64,000 bases of DNA from Alicyclobacillus sp. (GTDB taxonomy: Bacteria; Bacillota; Bacilli; Alicyclobacillales; Alicyclobacillaceae), in contig JAIMBT010000017.1 of NCBI GenBank assembly GCA_023511295.1, positions 29,032-93,031 on the forward strand, in the 5' to 3' direction. The notes beneath the pieces were generated by a model. That model was given only the letters and a program-made list of their open reading frames with translations. It was not told the origin of the DNA and ran no database searches. The position numbers and the translations under genes are program-made. Shown here in pieces: positions 15,797 to 24,109 of this stretch. Positions within the stretch are counted from its first letter, which is position 1; every line of letters begins with the position of its first letter.

Positions 15797-18700
15797 AGGC
15801 ACGAATCAACACTCACTCCGAGGCGGGTCCAGCGCTGCGCGACTACTGGCGGCGTTGGTATCAAGACGTATCGGAGACTCACCAACAGTACCTGCACGCG
15901 TCCGTCTCGTTGTATCAGAGATACATGGACAACCAGGGTCTTCTGGTGGGCACTCTCAGCCAGATGGGACCGGACATCGTCGACACGACAGACGTCGTCG
16001 AAACCGTGGTGCTGTCGAAAGGTCAGCTCGATTTGCTTGCGGCCGGCCGGGTCGCGGAGTGCCTCGGGGCGGATTTCACGGTCTGCGACGCGCACGTCCG
16101 GACACCGCGCCTCCCCCAGGCGGATACCATGTGGCTCGATGGATTGACCATTCAGCGGGCAGTGAATGGGACGAGCCCAGGCGGCGTCGTCCTACATGCG
16201 GCCTGTGATTTTGAACGACTGTTCAACGCAGGGCCCGGCGCAGAGCGCGCCCTGCTGGAGGCGGTGCAAACGGCCAGTTTGCAGGCGCTTGCCGCGTACA
16301 TGATACAGACCGGTCAGACCCTGAATCACGATGGCTGGCGCTTTGAACAGACGTCCGGGTTCCATGCGACGCAGGGGAGCCTAACGTGGCTGCGAGACCA
16401 TCCGGTTGCCGCGATAGAGATGCGCATCCACCCAGCGGACTGCAGTGTCCGTGCGAACGCACGGGTGACGGACGGGACACATACGTGGCGGGGTGAGGGG
16501 TTTATTGCGGCCCTTGTGCCAGACTGGCCTCTGCAAGACCACCCAGAGCTGATGAACATCGAGGACCCTGTCCCGGCGTTCTCGGACGGCGAAATCGTGT
16601 TCAATCGTCGGGCCATGGCGGAGTTTTCGCTCGGCCGGCCGTCGCGTGCGCTCGGCTCCCGTTATCAGGCCTTTGACGCGGAACGCCAGTTCTCTCGTCT
16701 CCCAGGTCCCGCGTACCAGTGCCTGTCGCGGGTTTGCGATGTCGAAGTGCCAAACCCGGGAGAGACGGACCGGAAACTCAAGGTGGTGGCAGAATACGAC
16801 GTTCCACCGGACGCGTGGTATTTTGCCGCCAATGGCGGGACCATGCCGTTTTGTATCCTACTCGAGACGGCGTTGCAGCCCTGCGGGTGGTTGGCTCTGT
16901 ACGCGGGTATCCCGCTGGAGTCGGACAAAGATCGCTGGTTTCGGAATTTGGACGGTTCAAGCGTGCAGTACCGGACGCTCCGTCCGGACGTCGGCACCAT
17001 CCGCACCGAGGCATCCTTGGTGTCGGAATCGAGATTCATGGACACGTGGATTGGGACCTACGACATCACCTGCACGGTGCGCGGCGAAGTGGTCTTTCGC
17101 GCCAAGGCTACCTTTGGATATTTCACGCGCCAAGATCTAGCCCGGCAAGTTGGGTTGCAGACGACGGACGACGAGCGAGATCGTCTGACGGAACCGTCGC
17201 CCTTTCAGACGTCGGGTCAAGAATGGTCGGAAATCCGGTCGCTCTTGCAATCCAATCTGTCGATGCTGGACCGAGTGAGTGGCTACTGGCCGGGAGGTGG
17301 TCGGTTCGGACTCGGCAGAATCCGCGGCGAGAAACAGGTCCGGGCAAGTGAGTGGTTCTTCAAGGCCCATTTCTACACCGATCCGGTCCAACCCGGGTCA
17401 CTCGGAATTGAAGCGATGATTCAGTTGTTGAAATGTTTCAGCCTCCAGGAATCTCTTCAGGAGGGCATCGCAGATTTTGTTTTTACCCATGTTCCGAACC
17501 AGTCTTGTGAATGGACCTACCGCGGCCAAGTTCTGCCGACAAACGGTCAAATCACCGTTGATTTGGATGTGTCGTCCATTGAACGTTCGGCGTCGGGCGT
17601 GAAGGTGATGGCCGACGGCACGCTGTGGGTGGACGGGAAAAAGATTTACCGTGTCCGCAATCTCGGTATCCGACTCAGCAACCGAGCGGATGAATTAGGG
17701 GAATCATCGGTCGCTGCGGCGGATGCCGGCGAAGAGGTCATCAGTCCGGCCGTACAAACGTGGCTGAACGACCACTGTCCAACCTATACCGCACCGGCGC
17801 TGCCGTTCATGTTCATGGTAGACCGCCTGGCAGCGGCCGCCCTGGCGAAACGCCCCAATGCGGTGGTCATCGGTTTGGAGCAGGTTCAGGTGAACAACTG
17901 GCTGGTGTGCGACAAACCGCGCAAGTTGCGGACGGAAGTGGCGGCGGACCCGAGCAACCCCGATGTGTTCGATGTGACGTTGCTCTGTTGGCGGGACGCC
18001 TTGACCGAATCACTTTCTCGGTATGAACCGATTGCACAAGGCCGGGTTCACTTGGGGCCAGCTTATCCGCACACGGCTCCCTGTTCGCCCCTTGAGCGTT
18101 TGATAGACCCGTGTGACGACGGGGACCCGTATCAGACAGGGCGGATGATGCACGGTCCGACGTTTCAGGTGGTGCAGCAGATCACGTACGGGACGAACGG
18201 CGCCGACTATACGCTCGACGCGTCCATCCGGTCGGTCCCGAAGGGCTGCCTGAATCAGCTCCTGCTGGACGGGGTGACGCACGGGATTCCCAACCATCGA
18301 CTGAACCTAGCGTTCCCGGAGCTCTCGGAGGAGTACGTGGTCTTTCCCAAAGCCATCGAGTGGGCGCGCATCCACCGCCCGATTCCGGACGCGGGGAGCG
18401 TGTCTTGCGAGCTGCGACCCGATGGGTTCTGGGACGGAAAGAAATTCCCGGCCTTCCGAGTTCGGATGTACCAAGGGGACAGGGAGATTCTCGAGATGCG
18501 CTTGGTCGGCGTGCTGTTTCCCAAAGGTGCGCTGGCGCAAGTAGATCTGGCCGACCTGCGAAAGTTTTTGCGGGACCAAGTGCACGTCCCGAATGTCAGC
18601 TTGTCGACATGGGACGGTATGATGACTCGCGTCCAACTCGCGGATATCAAGAGCTTCGACTGGTTTCCAGGAACGGTGGCTTCGGTCTATGCGACGAGCG

Positions 18701-19875
18701 GAGCGTTGCCTGCGTTGGGCCTGAACGTCGCGGTCAAGGAACACGTGGCGCGACGGGAACGGGTCCATCCGCGATTTGTGACCGTGTCAGACGATGGTTC
18801 CTGCGCCTGGTCAGAGGGGAACCCACTCGTACGCTATTCGCTCGCAACGTCGGCGAAGGGGCGCGAGATACAGGTCTCCGACAGGCGACCGCCGGCACGG
18901 GACGTGGCCCGCCTGGTCGGGTTCTGGCAAGCGTACGCCGGGGCTCCCGACGGATGGCTGGTGGATGACCTTATGACGGGGTTGGTGGAGGTTTTGACGC
19001 GGCGAGTCCGGGTTCTCGACCCTGCAGGGTTGGCGAACCTGAAGGGCAAGCCGGTCATCTTCATGGCGAATCATCAGACGGCCATTGAATCGACGTGGTT
19101 TCTCTATCTGGCCTCGGCGCTGCACCGTACGCCCGTCATGGCCGTGTCCAAGGCGGAGCACCGGGACTCGTGGGTCGGCCAACTGGTTGAAGCGATGGCG
19201 CATCCCTCCGTCCGGCTTTCGGAACTCCTGGTGTACTTCCAACAACAGGATGGCCTCTCGCTCCTCCCGTTGCTTGAAGAACTCGGAAGCAAGGTTCGCA
19301 CAACGGGGCATTCCGTGCTGATTCACGTGGAAGGCGCGCGGATGTACAGCGCCAGGGACATCGTCCGCAACATCAGCGCTGGACTGGTCGACTTCGCGAT
19401 GAACGAACAACTGCCCATCGTGCCCGTGTGGTTTGGCGGCGGTTTGCCTGTGCGGCCGGTGAAGGATTTGCTGGATGTGCCCGCTGGTTTGGCACCGCAA
19501 GACGTGTTCTTTGGTTCGCCGATTGACCCACAGCAACTTCAGGGCCGGTATCTGCGGGACCGCAAGATGTTGATTCTGGATGCCATTAACCAAACCGGCG
19601 CGGTTTCCAGGCAGGGTGGGTTGAACCGCGGCAACAAAGGCCTGGCTTCCGAAGTCGCCCAATTGGTCGGCAAATGGAACATGGACCCGGCGTATGCGCT
19701 GCTGGTTGCCGGCCTGTCGGCGTTGCGGCACCCGGGACCTGACACCGTACAAATCCTGAAGGGTCTGCGCGATGGCGTATTGCGAGTTGACAGCGATGCG
19801 CACGGACGCTGGTTGGGCGAGGTCGCGCAGTTGTTGTACGGCCCCAGTGGGCCCCGAGTGGAGTTCGGGAGCTAG
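15793..19875 (+). CDS. Pfa-like multienzyme 3: three hotdog dehydratase regions fused to an acylglycerolphosphate acyltransferase
   Basis: A 1,360-residue protein, start TTG at 15793 behind GGAGGTGA, overlapping the previous stop (TTGA). Residues about 260-455 match the first FabA-like dehydratase of PfaC (EYDVPPDAWYF, LQPCGWLALY, FRNLDGS). Residues about 490-640 match the second, with His526 in FKAHFYTDPVQPGSLG. Residues about 650-900 resemble a PKS-type dehydratase with His661 in NDHCPTYTAPALP and Asp826 in LDGVTHGIP. Residues about 1050-1260 are PlsC-like with NHQTAIES at 1093-1100, that is HX4E rather than the common HX4D. Myxobacterial PUFA synthases also carry a fused acyltransferase of this kind. 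The KS and chain-length-factor domains of PfaC are absent. Confidence 0.85.
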   Translation: MKARINTHSEAGPALRDYWRRWYQDVSETHQQYLHASVSLYQRYMDNQGLLVGTLSQMGPDIVDTTDVVETVVLSKGQLDLLAAGRVAECLGADFTVCDAHVRTPRLPQADTMWLDGLTIQRAVNGTSPGGVVLHAACDFERLFNAGPGAERALLEAVQTASLQALAAYMIQTGQTLNHDGWRFEQTSGFHATQGSLTWLRDHPVAAIEMRIHPADCSVRANARVTDGTHTWRGEGFIAALVPDWPLQDHPELMNIEDPVPAFSDGEIVFNRRAMAEFSLGRPSRALGSRYQAFDAERQFSRLPGPAYQCLSRVCDVEVPNPGETDRKLKVVAEYDVPPDAWYFAANGGTMPFCILLETALQPCGWLALYAGIPLESDKDRWFRNLDGSSVQYRTLRPDVGTIRTEASLVSESRFMDTWIGTYDITCTVRGEVVFRAKATFGYFTRQDLARQVGLQTTDDERDRLTEPSPFQTSGQEWSEIRSLLQSNLSMLDRVSGYWPGGGRFGLGRIRGEKQVRASEWFFKAHFYTDPVQPGSLGIEAMIQLLKCFSLQESLQEGIADFVFTHVPNQSCEWTYRGQVLPTNGQITVDLDVSSIERSASGVKVMADGTLWVDGKKIYRVRNLGIRLSNRADELGESSVAAADAGEEVISPAVQTWLNDHCPTYTAPALPFMFMVDRLAAAALAKRPNAVVIGLEQVQVNNWLVCDKPRKLRTEVAADPSNPDVFDVTLLCWRDALTESLSRYEPIAQGRVHLGPAYPHTAPCSPLERLIDPCDDGDPYQTGRMMHGPTFQVVQQITYGTNGADYTLDASIRSVPKGCLNQLLLDGVTHGIPNHRLNLAFPELSEEYVVFPKAIEWARIHRPIPDAGSVSCELRPDGFWDGKKFPAFRVRMYQGDREILEMRLVGVLFPKGALAQVDLADLRKFLRDQVHVPNVSLSTWDGMMTRVQLADIKSFDWFPGTVASVYATSGALPALGLNVAVKEHVARRERVHPRFVTVSDDGSCAWSEGNPLVRYSLATSAKGREIQVSDRRPPARDVARLVGFWQAYAGAPDGWLVDDLMTGLVEVLTRRVRVLDPAGLANLKGKPVIFMANHQTAIESTWFLYLASALHRTPVMAVSKAEHRDSWVGQLVEAMAHPSVRLSELLVYFQQQDGLSLLPLLEELGSKVRTTGHSVLIHVEGARMYSARDIVRNISAGLVDFAMNEQLPIVPVWFGGGLPVRPVKDLLDVPAGLAPQDVFFGSPIDPQQLQGRYLRDRKMLILDAINQTGAVSRQGGLNRGNKGLASEVAQLVGKWNMDPAYALLVAGLSALRHPGPDTVQILKGLRDGVLRVDSDAHGRWLGEVAQLLYGPSGPRVEFGS

Positions 19876-19918
19876 GGAGGCCGTATCATTCCACCACCCA
19901 GGGAGGGGTCTCACAGGC

Positions 19919-21508
19919 ATGAAAGCGGCCGCAGTCGACATCTTTCAATTGAGTTACCTGAAGTTCGCCGTCGAGCAGATTCGCGAGCCTCTGCACATCG
20001 TGACAGATGGGCGAACGAACACGGTGTGGGTGGTCACGGCCTCGGACTGGCGAAACGGCGTCGATCAAAGCGGGCGTGGCCAACTGGATTGGGTGGCCAC
20101 GGTCCCTCCGTGCCATCCCGAGTGGCTTGGGGACCGGTCATTCCTAGAGGCACACCACTTGCGGTTCCCGTACCTTGCCGGCGAAATGGCAAACGGGATT
20201 GCCACCAGCCGGATGGTCATCGCCATGGCGAACGCCGGCATGATGGGGTTCTTCGGAGCGGGTGGACTCGCCGTGGAGGCGGTCGAGCGGGCGGTACAGG
20301 AGATAGGAGGGGTTCTCGGCGCAACGGGACGTCCGTGGGGGGTCAACCTGATTCATTCGCCCTACGACCCTGCATTGGAGGGTGCTTTGGTCGATTTGTA
20401 CCTCCGCTCTGGCGTCACCCGCGTATCTGCGTCCGCGTTCTTGCGACTCACCCCGGCCGTGGTTCGCTTTGCGTTCGCGGGTCTCCGGCGGACTTCCGAT
20501 GGCCAGATTGTTCGGCCGCACCACGTCTTCGCCAAAATCTCCCGCTCCGAGGTCGCGAGGCAGTTTTTGTCGCCCCCTCCACGGGAGATACTCGACGGAC
20601 TGGTTCAGATGGGTCAACTGACCGCGGAGGAGGCCGAGTTGGCTGCGAACCTCCCGGTTGCGGAAGATATCACGGTCGAAGCGGATTCCGGCGGACATAC
20701 GGACGGGCGGCCACTGCTCGTGCTCCTGCCGGAGATCTTGCGCGTGCGCGACCAGATCTGTGGACAATTCCACTACGCGTGTCCGGTGCGTGTCGGCGCT
20801 GCTGGAGGGATTGGTACGCCGGAAAGTGCTGCCGCAGCCTTTGCTGCTGGAGCGGCGTACGTCTTGACCGGATCGATCAACCAGTGTTCGGTGGAGTCCG
20901 GTGCATCCGAAGTCGTCAAGCAGATGCTAGCGGAGGCCAGTGCAACGGACGTCGCCACGGCGCCGGCCGCGGACATGTTTGAACTCGGCTCGAAGGTCCA
21001 GGTGTTAAAGAGAGGAACCCTGTTCGCGTCAAGGGCGACGCAACTGTACGAACTGTACCGCTCGTACGGAAGTCTGACGGACATTCCCATCGCGGTTCGG
21101 TCTCGGCTAGAAAAGGAGATCTTTCGGGCGACATTGGATGAAATCTGGGATGGCACTCGATCATTCTTTGCTCTGCGTGACGAGTCGCAACTGCGAAAGG
21201 CAGAGGCAGACCCCAAACACAAGATGGCACTGGTGTTTCGATGGTATTTAGGGAACGCGAGCAAGTGGGCGATACGCGGGCAGCGGGATAGGCAGACGGA
21301 CTATCAGATTTGGTGCGGACCGGCCATGGGGGCGTTCAACGAATGGGTGAGAGGCACCTTTCTACAAAGTGTGCAACAGAGATCGGTCGTTCAGATGGCG
21401 CTGAACCTGCTGGAAGGAGCCGCAGTGGCCACGCGGGCACAGCACCTGCGAAGCGCTGGCGTTCGCGTGCCGAACAACGTGTTCGCGTTTCAGCCCCGCC
21501 CCTTATGA
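19919..21508 (+). CDS. pfaD: PfaD-type trans-acting enoyl reductase
   Basis: A 529-residue FMN-binding TIM-barrel protein of the PfaD family (2-nitropropane-dioxygenase-like), which reduces enoyl intermediates on PUFA-type synthases. Recognisable parts are GIATSRMVIAMANAGMMGFFG, GVNLIHSPYDP, and the flavin-binding stretches around VGAAGGIGTPES and GAAYVLTGSINQ. The ATG at 19919 is preceded by AGGGAGGGG. It starts 43 nt after multienzyme 3. A cluster with PfaD plus the PfaC-type dehydratases is the main reason to call the system Pfa-like rather than an ordinary type I polyketide synthase. Confidence 0.92.
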   Translation: MKAAAVDIFQLSYLKFAVEQIREPLHIVTDGRTNTVWVVTASDWRNGVDQSGRGQLDWVATVPPCHPEWLGDRSFLEAHHLRFPYLAGEMANGIATSRMVIAMANAGMMGFFGAGGLAVEAVERAVQEIGGVLGATGRPWGVNLIHSPYDPALEGALVDLYLRSGVTRVSASAFLRLTPAVVRFAFAGLRRTSDGQIVRPHHVFAKISRSEVARQFLSPPPREILDGLVQMGQLTAEEAELAANLPVAEDITVEADSGGHTDGRPLLVLLPEILRVRDQICGQFHYACPVRVGAAGGIGTPESAAAAFAAGAAYVLTGSINQCSVESGASEVVKQMLAEASATDVATAPAADMFELGSKVQVLKRGTLFASRATQLYELYRSYGSLTDIPIAVRSRLEKEIFRATLDEIWDGTRSFFALRDESQLRKAEADPKHKMALVFRWYLGNASKWAIRGQRDRQTDYQIWCGPAMGAFNEWVRGTFLQSVQQRSVVQMALNLLEGAAVATRAQHLRSAGVRVPNNVFAFQPRPL

Positions 21509-21557
21509 GCGATGGGACAGGCGGGCGCGGTGGGCCACGCCCTGGGAGAACCTGGCC

Positions 21558-22262
21558 ATGGTGAATCTCGTTGCTGTGAAATGGCGTCCGGAGGAAGCGG
21601 ATAGACTGCAGCGTGCGTTCCTCGAATTCCTTTCGGAAGACAAACAGAAGCGGGTGTCCCGATGCATGCATCCGATGACACGCCGACAGGTTCTGGTTGC
21701 TGACCTGTTCGTGCGGGCCGTGCTCGGGAGACACCTGAATGTGACGAACCGACAACTGGCATTCGAACGAAACGAATACGGGAAACCCTCGCTTCGCGGG
21801 ATTTCCCACGTGCATTACAACGTCTCGCACTCCCATGAGTGGATCTTGTGCGCCGTCGGTACCGTCGAGGTCGGGGTGGACATTCAGTACATGCAGCCGT
21901 TTGACCACCGGACCGTTCACCGCTACCTGCATCCCGCGGAGCAAGAGGACATCGCTGGGCAAGACGGTGCCGCGCAGCAGTTGGAGCGATTCTACGCGAT
22001 TTGGACACGCAAGGAAAGTTACGTGAAAGCGTTGGGGCGGGGATTGGCTGAACCTTTCTCGTCGTTCTGTGTGGCTATTGGCCCGAGGGAAGATTCGCCC
22101 TTGGTGGACGCTGTGTCCCGAAGTCCGTGGCGTTTCACGTCCTGTTGGGTGGATGCGGGCTATCAAGCGACACTTTGTACGCCGGCCGCGGCGCATGTCG
22201 ACCCCGTCGTCCAGGTGTGGCCCATGGAGGCGTTCGAGCAGATGCTGGTCCAGATGGCGTAG
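21558..22262 (+). CDS. Sfp-type 4'-phosphopantetheinyl transferase
   Basis: A 234-residue PPTase that would load the pantetheine arm from CoA onto the serine of the ACP in multienzyme 1. The Mg2+-binding motifs are present: GVDIQ in the middle and FYAIWTRKESYVKALGRGL towards the C terminus, as in Sfp and PfaE. GGGAG lies about 10 nt before the ATG at 21558. Its position, 49 nt after pfaD, mirrors the pfaE gene of marine PUFA clusters and means the synthase unit brings its own activating enzyme. Confidence 0.9.
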   Translation: MVNLVAVKWRPEEADRLQRAFLEFLSEDKQKRVSRCMHPMTRRQVLVADLFVRAVLGRHLNVTNRQLAFERNEYGKPSLRGISHVHYNVSHSHEWILCAVGTVEVGVDIQYMQPFDHRTVHRYLHPAEQEDIAGQDGAAQQLERFYAIWTRKESYVKALGRGLAEPFSSFCVAIGPREDSPLVDAVSRSPWRFTSCWVDAGYQATLCTPAAAHVDPVVQVWPMEAFEQMLVQMA

Positions 22263-22341
22263 GGCTAGAGTCCCATGGTTGACAGCAGCCTGCGCGGTGA
22301 AGTTCGTGGATGCGTGCGGGAGGTTGAGGAGGTGCTAGATC

Positions 22342-23220
22342 ATCACTCGGTGGCGTGAAAAATCCCTCGGCTGGCTCATGATTGCACCGTATCTGGTGTT
22401 TGTTGCCGTGTTCGTTATCGGCCCACTGGTCTACGTGGCCGTGTTGAGCACATACCGGTGGAATCTGTTGAGCCCGAGGCCGGTGGAGGTTGGTTTCCGA
22501 AACTATGTCTACTTGTGGAATTCTTCCGTGTTCCGCGAGTCTGTGTCCAACAGTCTGTTGCTCGCCATCGGCATGTTTGTGTTCTCGCTCCCACTGGGCT
22601 TCTTCTTCGCTGTTCTACTCAACATGAAACTCCGTGGGACCGTGATTTACCGTTCCATTTTATTCAGTTCCTACGTGATTCCGCTCACCGCATCGGGCCT
22701 GGTGTTCACATTGCTGCTGAACACGCACGATGGCTTGCTGAACAGGGTGCTGGAGCAATTCGGTCTGCAACCGATTGACTGGCTTGGGTCGAGCCATGAT
22801 GCCCTGTGGTCGGTTCTGATGGTATCGGTCTGGCAATATGTGGGGTACTACATGTTGATCTTCTTAGCGGGCCTGCAGAATGTCCCCGAATCGCTGCTGG
22901 ATGCGTGTCGCGTAGATGGGGGCAGCCGATGGCGAACGCTTTGGCACGTGACGCTGCCGTGCATCTCGCCAAATGTGTTTTTCGCCATCGTCGTTTGTCT
23001 GATTCAGTCGTTTCAGACGTTCGACCAAGTGTACGTGATGACGGGCGGGGGGCCAGACAATGCCACGTCAACGCTCACGTACTACCTCTTTAACAAAGGG
23101 TTTCAAATGGTGGATATCGGCCCGGCGGCTGCAGCCTCGGTTGTGCTCCTGGTGATTCTGGCCCTGCTGTCGTTCCTGCAGATGTCGCTGGGTCGACGAT
23201 GGGTGGTGGATGAATTCTGA
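22342..23220 (+). CDS. ABC sugar-type transporter, permease (MalF/UgpA-like)
   Basis: A membrane permease with six predicted segments and the binding-protein-dependent permease loop (VDGGSRWRTLWHVTLPCISPN), which contacts the ATPase. The start is unusual: GAGGAGGTG at 22326-22334 is followed, at optimal spacing, by ATC at 22342 (then Thr-Arg-Trp-Arg-Glu-Lys). No ATG, GTG or TTG is in frame until ATG 22378, which falls at the first membrane segment. I take ATC as the likely start (292 residues). A one-base undercall in the A-run at 22358-22362 is an alternative explanation. It follows the PPTase gene by 79 nt and overlaps the next permease by one base. Confidence 0.85.
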   Translation: MTRWREKSLGWLMIAPYLVFVAVFVIGPLVYVAVLSTYRWNLLSPRPVEVGFRNYVYLWNSSVFRESVSNSLLLAIGMFVFSLPLGFFFAVLLNMKLRGTVIYRSILFSSYVIPLTASGLVFTLLLNTHDGLLNRVLEQFGLQPIDWLGSSHDALWSVLMVSVWQYVGYYMLIFLAGLQNVPESLLDACRVDGGSRWRTLWHVTLPCISPNVFFAIVVCLIQSFQTFDQVYVMTGGGPDNATSTLTYYLFNKGFQMVDIGPAAAASVVLLVILALLSFLQMSLGRRWVVDEF

Positions 23221-24053
23221 TGCAACGCGTGCGAGTTCGCCGGATGGCGGGGCATCTCATCCTGATGGTGGCTTGTGGGCTCTGCCTCATTCCACTCTAC
23301 TGGATGCTGCGCAGTGCCGTTTCAACCAATGGAGACATCTTCAGTCCTTCATTACAGTTTTTTCCCTCCCGACTGGAGTGGTCCAACTTTGCTCAAGCAT
23401 GGCGCGCGGAGCCGTTTGCCATTTTCTTCTTCAATAGTTTCGCTTCCAACGCGGCCATCGTCGCGTGCCAGTTGGTCACCTCCGCCTTGGCGGCCTATTC
23501 TCTAGTGTTCGTGGAGTATCGGTTCAAACAGGCGGTGTTTTTCGTGATGCTGATTGGCATGATGGTGCCGATGCAAGCGACCTTTATCCCCATCTACAAC
23601 CTGCTGAGTGTCGTCCACCTCATCAACACCTATGGCGCATTGATCTTGCCGTTTGTGGGTTCTGCGTTCGGGGTGTTTCTGTTGCGGCAGGCGTTTTCAG
23701 CGATTCCAAAGGAAATGGTTCGCGCCGCCAGGGTGGATGGTGCGAACGAGTTCTACATCCTTTGGAAAATCGTACTGCCGAACGCGAAACCAGCGCTGAC
23801 GACACTTCTGTTGCTGAACTTTGTTTACCACTATAACGCGCTGTTCTGGCCACTGATTGCAACCAATTCAACCAACATGCGAGTCATCCCTGTGGCGCTC
23901 TCCTACTTTTTGAGCCAGGACGCTGGTCAAGGACTACAGTGGAATCTCATGATGGCAGCCGACGTGTTCTCGGTTGTCCCAGTGCTGCTGCTGTTTTTGG
24001 TCGGACAACGATACTTTGTCCAGGGGGTCGCCAGTCTCTCCAACAAGGGGTGA
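23220..24053 (+). CDS. ABC sugar-type transporter, permease (MalG/UgpE-like)
   Basis: A 277-residue second permease with six membrane segments and the ATPase-contact loop AARVDGANEFYILWKIVLPNAKPAL, shortened relative to nothing in the family. The ATG overlaps the upstream stop (TGATG), so the two permeases are coupled and probably made in equal amounts as a heterodimer. No ATP-binding subunit is encoded nearby; many Gram-positive sugar importers of this type use a shared MsmX-like ATPase. The cargo is unknown, though the family handles oligosaccharides, polyols and glycerol-phosphate. Confidence 0.9.
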   Translation: MQRVRVRRMAGHLILMVACGLCLIPLYWMLRSAVSTNGDIFSPSLQFFPSRLEWSNFAQAWRAEPFAIFFFNSFASNAAIVACQLVTSALAAYSLVFVEYRFKQAVFFVMLIGMMVPMQATFIPIYNLLSVVHLINTYGALILPFVGSAFGVFLLRQAFSAIPKEMVRAARVDGANEFYILWKIVLPNAKPALTTLLLLNFVYHYNALFWPLIATNSTNMRVIPVALSYFLSQDAGQGLQWNLMMAADVFSVVPVLLLFLVGQRYFVQGVASLSNKG

Positions 24054-24067
24054 GCGTCACGCTCACC
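24049..24067 (+). promoter_or_regulatory. Perfect hairpin between permease and binding-protein genes
   Basis: GGTGAGCGT-c-ACGCTCACC, a 9-bp perfect palindrome spanning the stop codon of the second permease. There is no T-run. It may protect upstream or downstream mRNA, or bind a regulator. Confidence 0.4.
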
Positions 24068-24109
24068 GTTCACATAGATTTGAGATGACATGCTAGAGGG
24101 GTGGGTAAC

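Noticed and set aside
22355..22377. GTG at 22355 as start of the permease
   Set aside because: It is out of frame unless one A is added to the A-run, and it is 20 nt from the ribosome site; kept as an error hypothesis only.
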